Source of the DNA: an uncultured Bacillota bacterium
GTDB taxonomy: Bacteria > Bacillota_I > Bacilli_A > RFN20 > CAG-288
Reading direction: 5' to 3'
Assembly: GCA_949300365.1 (NCBI GenBank)
Contig: CASGEC010000006.1
Coordinates: 1 to 64,000, forward strand
DNA length: 64,000 bases
Part shown: piece after piece, positions 14,236 to 24,129 of the stretch
Numbering within the stretch: the stretch's first letter is position 1
Layout of the letters: every line of letters starts with the position of its first letter
Made by a program: the position numbers and the translations under genes
The notes under the pieces: generated by a model
What the model saw: the letters and a program-made list of their open reading frames with translations, nothing else
What the model was told of the DNA's origin: nothing
Databases searched by the model: none

Positions 14236-17157
14236 ATGGATTCTGAAAAGGAACAGAAGGCTCCCCAGACCAACAAGGAGCCTGAGTTCAAGGCGTATTG
14301 CCATACGCCCGAAGAAGTCTGCCAGCATTTCCAGACCGATCCCAACAACGGACTTTCTTCCGAAGAGGTCGCTCGGCGCTTTGCCAAGTACGGCCCCAAC
14401 AAGCTCGAGGAAGGCAAGAAGGTCCCCTTCATCATCAAGCTTCTGAAGCAGTTCATCGAGCCGATGGTCATCGTCCTCCTCATCGCCGCCCTTATCTCCC
14501 TTGGTATCTTCATCTTCCATGCCTCCACTGGTTCGGAATCGGATGAATGGATCGACTGCATCGTCATCCTTGCCATCGTCATCATCAATGCCTTGATCGG
14601 AGCCATCCAGGAGCAGAAAGCGGAGCAATCCCTGGAAGCCCTGAAGAAGCTCTCCACGCCGACCTGCACCGTCAAGAGAGACGGAAAGCTTGCTACCGTC
14701 AAGGCTGAGGATCTCGTCCCTGGCGATGTCGTCATCCTGGAGGAAGGCGTCATCATCCCTGCTGATCTCCGTCTCATCACTTCCGTCGACATGAAGTCGG
14801 ACGAATCCTCCCTGACCGGTGAGTCCGTCCCTGCCGAAAAGGATGCCACGGCTGTCCTTGAGGATGGAACGCTTGTCGCCGACCAGTCGACGATCGGTCA
14901 CATGTCCTGCCCTATCTCCTATGGTCGCGGTAGCGGTGTCGTCATCGGTACCGGCATGAATACCGAAATGGGAAAGATCGCCGGAATGCTGACCAACGCC
15001 GACGATGAGGAAACGCCGCTCCAGAAGAAGCTCGCCGTCCTCTCCAAACAGCTCGGTATCATCTGCCTTGTCATCGTTGTCGTCACCTTCCTCGTCGGCG
15101 TCATCGCTGCCCTGATCCAGGCCGGCACGAAGAATGCCTGGGAAGACATCGGCATGAATATCCTCGATCTCTTCGAGAATGCCATCGCCCTTGCCGTCGC
15201 CGCGATTCCGGAAGGTCTTCCTGCCATCGTCACCATCGCCTTGGCCCTCGGTGTCGGAAAGATGGTCAAGGTCAATACGATCGTCCGCAAGCTTCCTTCC
15301 GTCGAGACCCTCGGTTCCGTCACGGTCGTCTGCTCCGATAAGACCGGAACCCTGACCCAAAACCGCATGACGGTCAAGAAGGTCTATCTCGACGGTGTCA
15401 CCTACGATGCCGACAAGGCCGTCCATCCGGAATTCCTGGCCACAGGCATGATGCTCTGCTCCAATGCCTCCATCAACGGTGACCGCTATGGCGATCCGAC
15501 CGAGCTTGCCCTTCTCGATTATGCCCACCTGATGGGAATCGAAAAGGAAAAGACGGAAGAGACCACCCAGCCCCGTATCGATGAGCTTCCCTTCGACTCC
15601 GTCCGCAAGATGATGTCCACCGAGAACAAGTTCAACGGAAGAAGGATCATCTATACCAAGGGCGCCCTCGACTCCATCCTCAAGCACACGGAATTCATCG
15701 ACATCAACGGCACTGTCCGTCCCATCACGCAAGAAGACATCGACAACATCAACAAAGCCTCGACCGAGATGGCCTCTCAGGCCTTCCGTGTCCTCGCCTT
15801 CGCCTATCGCTACAACGACGATGGCCAGAAGATGGCCGAGGATCACCTTATCTATAAGGGTATGGTCGGCATGATCGATCCGGAAAGACCGGAAGCCGCT
15901 CCTGCCGTCAGCACCTTCAAGAGGGCCGGCATCCGCACCGTCATGATCACCGGCGACCACAAGGACACGGCCTTCGCCATCGCCAAGAACCTCGGTATCG
16001 CCGACAACATCAGCCAGTGCATGAGCGGTGACGAGATCAATGCCCTCGACGAAAAGGGTCTCCAGGAGAAGGTCGAGACGACAAACGTCTTCGCCCGTGT
16101 CTCCCCGGAGAACAAGGTCCAGATCGTCAAGGCCCTCAAGGCCAACGGCAACATCGTCTCGATGACCGGTGATGGCGTCAACGATGCCCCGTCCCTCAAG
16201 GCGGCCGATATCGGTATCGCCATGGGTATCACGGGAACGGACGTTGCCAAGAGCGCGGCCGACATGGTCCTGACCGACGATAACTTCGCTTCCATCGAAA
16301 AGGCCGTCGAGGAAGGAAGAGGAATCTTCTCCAACGTCAAGAAGGCTATCTTCTACCTCCTCTCCTCCAACTTCGCCGAAGTCCTCGTCATGTTCTTCTT
16401 CACCATCCTGACCGCCTTCTCCAACTACGGTGTCATCCTGCCTCTTGCTACCCTCCACATCCTCTGGATCAACCTCATCACCGACTCCCTTCCTGCCATC
16501 GCCCTAGGCATGGATGACAAGGAAAAGGGCATCATGGATCAGAAGCCCAGGAATCCAAAGGATGGCGTCTTCGCTCACGGCGGACTCAAGTTCACTCTGT
16601 TCTATGGCCTTATCATCTTCGTCATCACGGCAATCGCCTTCTTCCTCCCCGTTCTCCAGCACATGGGCGATACCGAATTCTGGAATTGGTCTTGGGACGG
16701 CTTCTTCAACTGCATGGCCTCCCAGGACGGACAAGGCAACTTCGTCGGTATCCGCTACGAGAATGGTGCCTATATCCATGAGCTCTTCGAGTCGGAAGAA
16801 GCTCTCAATGCCGCCCAGTTCGATGGCGGATGGCTCAGCGTCCATGAGCAGGCCCAGACCTTTGCCTTCACCGTCCTTGCCATGGCCCAGGTCTTCCACA
16901 TGGTCGGCATGACCGATATCAAGCATTCCTTCATCAACGTCTTCAAGGGCAAGAACTGGATGCTCCTTGTCTCCTTCGTCTTTGGATTCGCGATGCAGGT
17001 CCTCGTCACCGAAGTCGATGGCATGAACCTTGTCTTCGGAACGACGCATCTCCAGTGGTTCGAATGGTTCGAGCTTGTCGCCTTCGCCATCATCCCGCTT
17101 GTCGTCCACGAAATCTGCGCACCGATCTTTAGAGCCAAAAACTTCCAGATCATCTAG
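14236..17157 (+). CDS. P-type cation ATPase (P2A/Ca2+-type), probable Mn2+ exporter
   Basis: A 973-residue P2-type ATPase with N-terminal cation-ATPase domain, actuator loop with TGES, M4 site AIPEGLPAIVTIALALG, phosphorylation motif SDKTGTLTQNRM (Asp368), hinge TGDGVNDAPSLKAADIG, and four to six C-terminal membrane helices. By sequence it belongs with SERCA/PMCA-like bacterial Ca2+ pumps. The yybP-ykoY riboswitch immediately upstream argues that its physiological substrate is Mn2+, as for Lactococcus lactis YoaB, perhaps together with Ca2+. The last third contains an extra periplasmic loop (about residues 810-860, near HMGDTEFWNWSWDG). It is monocistronic, with its own terminator. Confidence 0.9.
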   Translation: MDSEKEQKAPQTNKEPEFKAYCHTPEEVCQHFQTDPNNGLSSEEVARRFAKYGPNKLEEGKKVPFIIKLLKQFIEPMVIVLLIAALISLGIFIFHASTGSESDEWIDCIVILAIVIINALIGAIQEQKAEQSLEALKKLSTPTCTVKRDGKLATVKAEDLVPGDVVILEEGVIIPADLRLITSVDMKSDESSLTGESVPAEKDATAVLEDGTLVADQSTIGHMSCPISYGRGSGVVIGTGMNTEMGKIAGMLTNADDEETPLQKKLAVLSKQLGIICLVIVVVTFLVGVIAALIQAGTKNAWEDIGMNILDLFENAIALAVAAIPEGLPAIVTIALALGVGKMVKVNTIVRKLPSVETLGSVTVVCSDKTGTLTQNRMTVKKVYLDGVTYDADKAVHPEFLATGMMLCSNASINGDRYGDPTELALLDYAHLMGIEKEKTEETTQPRIDELPFDSVRKMMSTENKFNGRRIIYTKGALDSILKHTEFIDINGTVRPITQEDIDNINKASTEMASQAFRVLAFAYRYNDDGQKMAEDHLIYKGMVGMIDPERPEAAPAVSTFKRAGIRTVMITGDHKDTAFAIAKNLGIADNISQCMSGDEINALDEKGLQEKVETTNVFARVSPENKVQIVKALKANGNIVSMTGDGVNDAPSLKAADIGIAMGITGTDVAKSAADMVLTDDNFASIEKAVEEGRGIFSNVKKAIFYLLSSNFAEVLVMFFFTILTAFSNYGVILPLATLHILWINLITDSLPAIALGMDDKEKGIMDQKPRNPKDGVFAHGGLKFTLFYGLIIFVITAIAFFLPVLQHMGDTEFWNWSWDGFFNCMASQDGQGNFVGIRYENGAYIHELFESEEALNAAQFDGGWLSVHEQAQTFAFTVLAMAQVFHMVGMTDIKHSFINVFKGKNWMLLVSFVFGFAMQVLVTEVDGMNLVFGTTHLQWFEWFELVAFAIIPLVVHEICAPIFRAKNFQII

Positions 17158-17165
17158 CATTCAAA

Positions 17166-17195
17166 AAGGGTCGCTCTCGGGCGGCCCTTTTCGTT
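17166..17195 (+). terminator. Terminator of the cation ATPase gene
   Basis: AAGGGTCGC (17166-17174) pairs with GCGGCCCTT (17181-17189), one G-U pair, then TTTTCG. It begins 8 nt after the stop codon. Confidence 0.8.
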
Positions 17196-17242
17196 GTTCA
17201 AAAGAGTGATCGGCACCGGCTAGAACGGTGCCTTTTGTCTTC

Positions 17243-20200
17243 CTAAATCACTTCCCGTGCCCAGAGACGGGTGAGGTATTCCTGTTGGAGCCTGAGGACG
17301 AAGAGGGCGATGAAGTCGTAGACGAAGTCCATGGGAAGGAGCGTATCCAGCTCGGGGATAGAGAATCCCTGCAAGGCCTTCTTCACCTTCTTCTTGAAGT
17401 TCCCGTCGAAATGGATGGCATTGACGGCCTTGGCGAAGAACGTCCTATCCTTGCCATAGAGATAGTCCATGGCCTCCCTTGCATAGAAGAGGAAGTCGGA
17501 GCTGAGGCTTGTCTTGGAAAAGTCGTGGATGAAGTCCTCAAGGATGGTCTCAAAGAGCCTTCTATTGGGATGGAAGATCTGGGCATTGAGGCTCTTGTCA
17601 TCCCTTTCGTCCAGATAGATGAGAGTCGACTGCATCTCGTCATAGGACGCATTGAGATCCGTGGAAAGGTTTTTGGCATCCCTTAGTTCCGTGGAAAGGA
17701 TGTTCTTGTCGGAGAAAAGGACGTAACCTTCGCTGAGGGCCTTTCTTCGGAGGTATGTGGAGCGGAAGGGGTCGCGGCAGATCGGTGTCAGGTTCATCAA
17801 CCCTTCCGTGCATCCGCAGGTGATTTCCGTTTTCGGGAAGTCCTCGAACCGCTTCTGGTCCCTCTTGATGCGGATCTTGTTTTTTATCGACTGGATGGCC
17901 ATGGGCGGATTCCTGAAGAAATCCCTGAGGATAGCGTCCATTGCTCCCTGCACACCCTTGAGAGGAATCTTTTGGATGACCTTCTCCAAAAACAGGACGT
18001 CCTTCTGGTCTTCCTTCAGATAGCGGAAGGGGAGGACCTGCGGAATGGAGCAATAGGCATAGAAGAAGCGGCCTGCCGATACGCCGTGTTCGCCTCTTCC
18101 TTCGCCGTATTCCAAGAAGAACGGATCCTGGGCTGTCGGCAAGGGGCGGATTTTGGGATCGGTCTTGGCGCGGATGACGTCATCGAGGGTGTAGATCGAG
18201 AGGGCCTTGGTAAACTCCGAAGGCTCGGCAAGGTCGTCGAAGCAATAGCGGTAATAGGCGCTGCGGAGGGTGGCGTCGTTGGCATTGGCGACATACTCCT
18301 CGCTCTCCCATGGGAACTTGTCGTATACCACGTTGCCGAGGATGGCATCCAGCTGGACCGCAAGGAAATCCGTTAACGTCATCTTCTTGTCGTATTGGAA
18401 AGGGAACTGGGTCCTGGAAAGTTCGCTGAAGAGGATATCCGGGCTGATGAAGGCACCGCCATAGAGGCTTAAGCCCGGCTGGGCGATGACCGGTGCTGGA
18501 TCCTTGCCTTCCCCGGTGACATAGGTCTTGTCCATCATGAGTTCCCTGCGGATAAGGCAGGAAATGAGGGCGGGCGAGGATCTTCTGGCATTCCAGTACT
18601 CAATCTTATTCTCTTGGCTCAATTCGACACCCAAGGCGACCTGGTTGGAGATCGAGTGCTTGAAATCCACGGGGAAGTTCTTGAGGCTCTCCTCATCCAG
18701 TCCGGTGACGAACATCGCCTCGGCATAGGGAGAGTAGATCCAGCGGTTCTGCTCTTCATGGAAGAAGGAGACGGCCGCAAAGAATCCGCCTTTCTTCCGG
18801 AAATGGGCCTGGTAGAGAAGCTGGGCAAAAAGGAAGAGAAGACTGTCCTCATCCTCATAGGAGACAAGCTTTCCATTCTCAAGGCGCCTATAGGGACCAT
18901 AAAGGCCGAGAACGCCTTTCTCCTTGCCATCGCCAAAGACAATCGGCATCCTTTCGCAGGCGGCAAGGGGATGGATCTTGCAGCGGTTATCGAATTCCGC
19001 CTTGAATTCCTTGTTCTTCTTCAGGAAAAAGTGTCCCATGACATCATAGAGGAAGGCGCTCAGGGTCGAGAGGATGGCGGAATCCTTTCCCAGAAGGGAG
19101 CGGAGGATATCCATGGAATATTCCCCTTTCTGAAGGCGCTGGAAGAACTTCTGGACCTGGGGATAGTTTCCCTTGTAGTCGCAAGTCAAAAAGGTATCGT
19201 CGGAGGAAAGGGCCTCCTTGATGCCGGGAATCGTGGAATCGACATGACGCATCGCCTCCTTGACAAGCCCCGCATTGTCCGCCATCGAAGGGAAGCATTC
19301 CTTCCCCTCCTCATCAAGGCCGACGGTGTAGTTGATCTGATAGGGAACGATGTTCTCGAAGAGGACAAAGATACCATGCCGCGCCATGCAATAGTGGAGG
19401 GAAGAAAACTCCTCGGGATCGCTAAACAGGATTTCGCCATAGTCGCCGAGCGTCACATTGGGGAAGGCCATGGAGAAGTAGTCGAAGTCCTGATAGTCCA
19501 GCAAGGCGGCAAAGCTCTCCCCGTCTCCTTCCTCGAAATCGAAGTAGGCAACCTTTTCATAGGCCGGGAAGGGAAGTCCCATCTGCCGAAGGAAGAGGGC
19601 CGGATAGATCTTCTCGCCCGTGGCCTTGAAATGGGCCTTGACCGTCTCGAAGGCAAGGGCAACGGCTTTCCTGTCCTTCGTAGAAAGGCAGTATTTTCCG
19701 ATGACTTCGCCATCGCTCAGGTTTTCCTCCATGCCCACGCCGGTATCGCAAAGTGACATATCCAAGGTCACCTTGGCCGCCATGACGAAGTTCGATCCGA
19801 AATAGAAGTAACGCATCGCCAAGGGATAGAAGCGGCTATCGTGGTCCATGACAGTGGTCGGGAAGATCTTTTCGATACCATATTCGCGGTAGAAGAAATC
19901 GTTGACCAAGGGCTTCATCAAGGCACAGAAGTAATCCCGAAGGGCCATCCTGGCGACCTGGACAGGGTTTTCCGAGCTGGTTTCGTTCTGGAAGGCAAAG
20001 CGGAAGCTCTCCTCCGGACTCATGCTCCGAATAAGGCTGCAATAGGCCTCGAATTCCTTAGGCTCCAAGTCGGTGTTCGGAATGCGGAAGGCGATGTAAA
20101 GCTCGACAGGATCGATCGGCTTGGTGAATTCCTCGGGGGCGACATCCTTGTCCAAAAAGACCGGGTAGTCGGGAAAGCTATCGGTTTCGTCCGAAAGGAT

Positions 20201-20722
20201 CTTCTCGATGTTCGGAAAGAGGATGCCCTTCCCGGCAAGGTCGTTGATCAGACGATAAAGGCACGGTTCATCGCTTTGAAGAAGCTCGGGCTTGAAGTAG
20301 TCGGCAGAGGTGCTGTCCTTGGGACAGAAGTGCATGTAGTCGGGCTTGACGAGGATCCGCATCTGCTCCAGGAAGATCTCGTCGACCTCCTTGGGAAGAG
20401 GCCTGCCAAGCTTGCCAAATACCTTGAAGACCGGAAAGCCCGTGAACTGCTGGAAGCACTCCATGCTTGTCGGCTTGGCAGGATAGATTCCCAAGAATCC
20501 GAAGACGGGATAGGACTTTTCCTTGAGGATCTTTTCCCGATAGATCTTCAGCCTTTCGAAATAAGCCTCCGCCTGTCCCTCAAGAAGGATGGGATATTCC
20601 TTTCCCGGTTCTGCCTCCAAGGGAAAGAAGACATCGAAGAACGCCGACGAGATGCAATCGTACTGCGGATATTCCGGAACCTTCTTCTTGACCCCTTCGA
20701 ACAAGTCCATGCGGTATTCCAT
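17243..20722 (-). CDS. Giant four-repeat protein, paralogue 2
   Basis: A 1159-residue protein of no family I recognise, with no signal peptide or clear transmembrane helix, so probably cytoplasmic. By eye it consists of four divergent repeats of about 280 residues. Each has an acidic-start helix with an aromatic-rich follow-up (near residues 52, 349, 626 and 904). In the clearest copies a (L/M)G(L/F)P--Y motif follows (for example RQMGLPFPAYEKVAYF at about 379-394; TGFPVFKVF at about 94-102). Each repeat ends in an amphipathic helix (near 262, 554, 785 and 1137). The adjacent 1133-residue protein has the same plan. GGGAGG precedes the ATG and the gap is 5 nt. Last gene of the six-gene sirtuin operon. 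Function unknown. Confidence 0.7.
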   Translation of the reverse strand: MEYRMDLFEGVKKKVPEYPQYDCISSAFFDVFFPLEAEPGKEYPILLEGQAEAYFERLKIYREKILKEKSYPVFGFLGIYPAKPTSMECFQQFTGFPVFKVFGKLGRPLPKEVDEIFLEQMRILVKPDYMHFCPKDSTSADYFKPELLQSDEPCLYRLINDLAGKGILFPNIEKILSDETDSFPDYPVFLDKDVAPEEFTKPIDPVELYIAFRIPNTDLEPKEFEAYCSLIRSMSPEESFRFAFQNETSSENPVQVARMALRDYFCALMKPLVNDFFYREYGIEKIFPTTVMDHDSRFYPLAMRYFYFGSNFVMAAKVTLDMSLCDTGVGMEENLSDGEVIGKYCLSTKDRKAVALAFETVKAHFKATGEKIYPALFLRQMGLPFPAYEKVAYFDFEEGDGESFAALLDYQDFDYFSMAFPNVTLGDYGEILFSDPEEFSSLHYCMARHGIFVLFENIVPYQINYTVGLDEEGKECFPSMADNAGLVKEAMRHVDSTIPGIKEALSSDDTFLTCDYKGNYPQVQKFFQRLQKGEYSMDILRSLLGKDSAILSTLSAFLYDVMGHFFLKKNKEFKAEFDNRCKIHPLAACERMPIVFGDGKEKGVLGLYGPYRRLENGKLVSYEDEDSLLFLFAQLLYQAHFRKKGGFFAAVSFFHEEQNRWIYSPYAEAMFVTGLDEESLKNFPVDFKHSISNQVALGVELSQENKIEYWNARRSSPALISCLIRRELMMDKTYVTGEGKDPAPVIAQPGLSLYGGAFISPDILFSELSRTQFPFQYDKKMTLTDFLAVQLDAILGNVVYDKFPWESEEYVANANDATLRSAYYRYCFDDLAEPSEFTKALSIYTLDDVIRAKTDPKIRPLPTAQDPFFLEYGEGRGEHGVSAGRFFYAYCSIPQVLPFRYLKEDQKDVLFLEKVIQKIPLKGVQGAMDAILRDFFRNPPMAIQSIKNKIRIKRDQKRFEDFPKTEITCGCTEGLMNLTPICRDPFRSTYLRRKALSEGYVLFSDKNILSTELRDAKNLSTDLNASYDEMQSTLIYLDERDDKSLNAQIFHPNRRLFETILEDFIHDFSKTSLSSDFLFYAREAMDYLYGKDRTFFAKAVNAIHFDGNFKKKVKKALQGFSIPELDTLLPMDFVYDFIALFVLRLQQEYLTRLWAREVI

Positions 20723-20727
20723 TTTTG

Positions 20728-23700
20728 CTACCTCCCTATCGTTTCTTCTCGTCGGATGTAGGCCCGTACCATTTTCTCCGTCAGGAACGTCATGAATCCC
20801 AGGATGCGGTTCATCACGCCTTCCTGTAAGGAAGAATCGACATCGCTGAGCTTGGGGAAGAAGGAAAGGAGCATTTCCCGGAGGATCTTCGTGACCCCGA
20901 TGCCATCCTGGAAGCGGCAGAGGATGCTGTTGTCCTTCTCGTAGGCTTCCCTGAGGATCTGCACGGCCTTGCTGGTCGCCTTGTCATTGCCGGAAATGGT
21001 GGCAAACTCCTTCAGATAGCTATCGAAGAGTCCCATCGAAGGCGAGTAGTAGGAAGCGAGGATCGGCGGCATGGCAATAGTGATATAGAAGAAGAAAGGA
21101 AGCTTCCGGTCCATGATGGAATCCTTGTTGTATTCATGATTGGGATCGTAGTGCAGATCATCCGGACGAACATAATATGGAAGGAGAAAGCCATCCTTTA
21201 CCATCGGATTGCGGATGGCGGAGAACTCGGCCAAGTTGTCCTCCTTGTGCGGCAGAACATACATCAAGGGGAAGTAGGGACTCATCGCCGGAGCGGAAAC
21301 ATTGGCGCAGCGGTAGTCGATGTTGTCCTCAAAGTGCATGTTCTCCATCAGAAGGTCGACGTTCGAGGGATTGAGCGGGAAGTGCCGCAGACGGTAGACT
21401 TCCGCAAACGGCAGGCCGGCAAGGGAGAGGATGATGGGGCAGAGGAAGGAGGGCTTGCGGGTATCGAACTGGCGGATGAAAAAGTCGATCAGGTTCCGCA
21501 TGGCCTTCTTGTCGCAGGAGCAGAAAGTCAGCTCTCCCCCTTCCTTCTCCGCATAGGCGTTGAAGACGCGACCGGGATAGACATAGGGTTTCTTCAAACC
21601 TGGGACATAAATGGCATCGACATAGGTATCTGTCTCAAGGCCCGGGATTTCCTTCTGGGCTTCCTTGTAGGCATAAGAGACGGCAAGACGGTTATAGAAG
21701 AAGGCGCAGTGGGAGAAAAGCCATGGGTTGTCCAGGATCATCTTCTCGTTTCCGGGTCGATAGGAGAAAAGCATGTCCTTGATGCTGGCGATGTCGTTTG
21801 AAAGCAAGGGGTAGAAGAGATTGATGCCTTCGGAGGGATTGAAGACCTCGGTGAAGAAGCTGGCGATGATGGCGACGAAGGCCTCCGCATCGGTAGGGAT
21901 GTATTTCCGGAAGTACTCCTCGACCTTGTCCTCATCGATGTCGATGATGCCTTGATAGGTGCCCTTGGAAACCTGCTCGAAGAGATGCTGGGCCAGGAAG
22001 TTCTCGTTGTGGATGGATTGCAAATGGACGCCCTTCTTCGAGCCAATAGCCCGGACATAGGTGAACAGGGCATTCCTCTTGCCCAAGGGATTGTCGAAGA
22101 TGACATCATGGTATAAAGGCAATGTCCCGTTGCAGAGATGGCAGACCTTGTCGGCATAGGGAATCTGGGGCGCGATATCCTCCCGGCAATCGATGCGGTG
22201 ATAGACGTTCTCCGGAAGGCCGAGCTTTTCAAGGACATAAACGTTCCTTTCCACGATGGCCTTGTGCGAGGGCTTTGCTCCCGTGGGGTGAAGAAGATTG
22301 TAGCGTCTTTCAAAGTGCCTTATCCGGGCCTCGATCGCATCCTTTTGGCAGGAGCAGAGCACGGGCGTCCCAAAATACTTGTCCCGGAAGGAATAGGCCG
22401 CAATGCCATAGGTGACATAGGGAAGGGGAAGATCAAACTCGTAGGTCTCCGTTTCCTTGGGCATGCCATCGATCTGGGTCAGGATCTGCGTCTCCCTCTG
22501 CTTGAGACATTCGGCCCGGAAATCGTCCTGCGCAATGACAAGGAACTGACCTAGAAGATAGACGAAGAAATCCTCGATCCGGTCCTTGGAGGAAGAAGGT
22601 ATGGCGATATGGAAGTAGCTTGTGACTTCATGGATGGCCTCCGTCAGGGTGGAATCGGAAAAGACGGAGAAGAAGTAAGAGGCCGCGGTCTTTTTGGAAA
22701 CCCGATCGAGCTTGCGAAGGAAAGCGGCAAGCTTTTGGTTTCCGGAGATTTCCCTGCTTTGGCAATAGGAAAGATAGAGGCCATCGTAAAGGGAGAAGGT
22801 CGGATCGTCGATGAGCTTTTTTAGCTCTGGGGAGCGGTGTGCCGGGAAGGTCTTGATCGTGATGCGCTCCTCGCCATCCTCGTCCATGTGGGAGAAATAG
22901 AAGATACCCTGGTCCCGAAGCCTGCGGGTAAGGCAGGTGCTCGTATGCTGGAAGTTTCCCGGGGAATAGCAATAGCTATCGTCATACCGTTTGATGGAAA
23001 GGAAGAGGACCCTGTTGGGAATGTCCTTGCGGAAGGGAAGCTTTGCCACCATGTTGGCCGTCGTAAGCGTCGGATCGTCCTTTATCTTCCGATAGCCTTC
23101 ATAGGGAAGGCCAAGCCTAGAATAGAAAAGCACGAGAGGCAGACGATGCTCCCCGCGCCGGACATCCTTGGCAAGGAGGGCAATCCGATTCCTGTCCTGC
23201 TCGGCAAAGGAGAAATCCTTGCCATCGTCCGAATACATCTCACCATTGAAGGAAGAAATCGCATAGAGAGACGTTTCCTCGACTTTCCTCTTGGTGAAGA
23301 AGGAAAGCTTGGTCGTATTGATGTTGAGCCTTGTGCGGAAGAACTCATCGTAGGCGGCATTGACCATGCCGACGACATAGCGCCTTATCTTATCCGCGTA
23401 GATCCTGTTCTTGCCGACATCGTCAGCCAAAGCGGCGATCTTTGGATTCTCGATGCCGTTGACGAAATAATCGAGCTGCTCCTGGAGGCCGAAGGCGTTG
23501 AAGCGGAGGATGTATTTCAAAAAGGATGGATCGCATTCGCCGTGCATGAGGTCGATGACAACCCGCTCGGCACAGAAATCCTCCGCCAGTCCCATGAAGG
23601 AAATCTGTCCTTCCTTTGCCTTAAGAAAGACAGGGAAGAAGACATCCTTTCCGGAGAGGAAGGACTTCGTCTCGTCATAGAGGAAGAAGATCCCCTGCTC

Positions 23701-24129
23701 GATCAGATAGGACTTGAACTCATCGACGATCCATCTTTTCCCGACCCTGGAAAACAATTCCGTATAGCTATCGCGCTTGAGCGGGGAAAGGCCCTTGCGG
23801 AAATGAAGCTGGGAGAGGATGTCTTCCTTGAGGTCCAAAAAATCGAAGACTTCGCTAGGAAGGCCAAGAACCTGCTTGAAGACACGGGTCTCGCTTCCTG
23901 GAACATATTCCGCCTTGTTCTTTGTCAGATACGGATAGGAAGGCATCCTGCTGATTCTGTCCCGGTAGAAGGCAAGGGCCATCGCAAGGCTTTCCTTCTC
24001 GCCCTCATCGAGATAGAACAGACCATCGTCGGCCAAAAAGGCGACGCGATAGAACCCGAAGTAGGCGCCGCTATAACCGCAGACTGTGTTGAGCTCGATC
24101 TTCGTGCCTTGGGGAAAGAAAATGCTCAT
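20728..24129 (-). CDS. Giant four-repeat protein, paralogue 1
   Basis: A 1133-residue cytoplasmic-looking protein with no recognised domain. The same module appears four times about 280 residues apart: LDEGEKESLAMALAFYRDR with VLGLPSEVFDFL (40-98), FAEQDRNRIALLA with SRLGLPYEGYRKIK (308-350), CSCQKDAIEARIRHF with EKLGLPENVYHRI (592-646) and CSCDKKAMRNLIDFF with SLAGLPFAEVYRL (870-914). The two later copies begin with a CSC motif that could bind metal or a partner. Each repeat ends in a hydrophobic helix (about 251, 521, 751, 1110). The start ATG overlaps the metalloprotease stop (ATGA), so translation is coupled. No catalytic motif is evident; a scaffold or recognition role is only a guess. 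Confidence 0.7.
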   Translation of the reverse strand: MSIFFPQGTKIELNTVCGYSGAYFGFYRVAFLADDGLFYLDEGEKESLAMALAFYRDRISRMPSYPYLTKNKAEYVPGSETRVFKQVLGLPSEVFDFLDLKEDILSQLHFRKGLSPLKRDSYTELFSRVGKRWIVDEFKSYLIEQGIFFLYDETKSFLSGKDVFFPVFLKAKEGQISFMGLAEDFCAERVVIDLMHGECDPSFLKYILRFNAFGLQEQLDYFVNGIENPKIAALADDVGKNRIYADKIRRYVVGMVNAAYDEFFRTRLNINTTKLSFFTKRKVEETSLYAISSFNGEMYSDDGKDFSFAEQDRNRIALLAKDVRRGEHRLPLVLFYSRLGLPYEGYRKIKDDPTLTTANMVAKLPFRKDIPNRVLFLSIKRYDDSYCYSPGNFQHTSTCLTRRLRDQGIFYFSHMDEDGEERITIKTFPAHRSPELKKLIDDPTFSLYDGLYLSYCQSREISGNQKLAAFLRKLDRVSKKTAASYFFSVFSDSTLTEAIHEVTSYFHIAIPSSSKDRIEDFFVYLLGQFLVIAQDDFRAECLKQRETQILTQIDGMPKETETYEFDLPLPYVTYGIAAYSFRDKYFGTPVLCSCQKDAIEARIRHFERRYNLLHPTGAKPSHKAIVERNVYVLEKLGLPENVYHRIDCREDIAPQIPYADKVCHLCNGTLPLYHDVIFDNPLGKRNALFTYVRAIGSKKGVHLQSIHNENFLAQHLFEQVSKGTYQGIIDIDEDKVEEYFRKYIPTDAEAFVAIIASFFTEVFNPSEGINLFYPLLSNDIASIKDMLFSYRPGNEKMILDNPWLFSHCAFFYNRLAVSYAYKEAQKEIPGLETDTYVDAIYVPGLKKPYVYPGRVFNAYAEKEGGELTFCSCDKKAMRNLIDFFIRQFDTRKPSFLCPIILSLAGLPFAEVYRLRHFPLNPSNVDLLMENMHFEDNIDYRCANVSAPAMSPYFPLMYVLPHKEDNLAEFSAIRNPMVKDGFLLPYYVRPDDLHYDPNHEYNKDSIMDRKLPFFFYITIAMPPILASYYSPSMGLFDSYLKEFATISGNDKATSKAVQILREAYEKDNSILCRFQDGIGVTKILREMLLSFFPKLSDVDSSLQEGVMNRILGFMTFLTEKMVRAYIRREETIGR

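Noticed and set aside
14119-16458. A 779-codon frame antisense to the riboswitch and cation ATPase
   Set aside because: Repetitive Asp/Gly/Leu composition, no ribosome site, and it would end inside the riboswitch. It is a shadow of the P-type ATPase.
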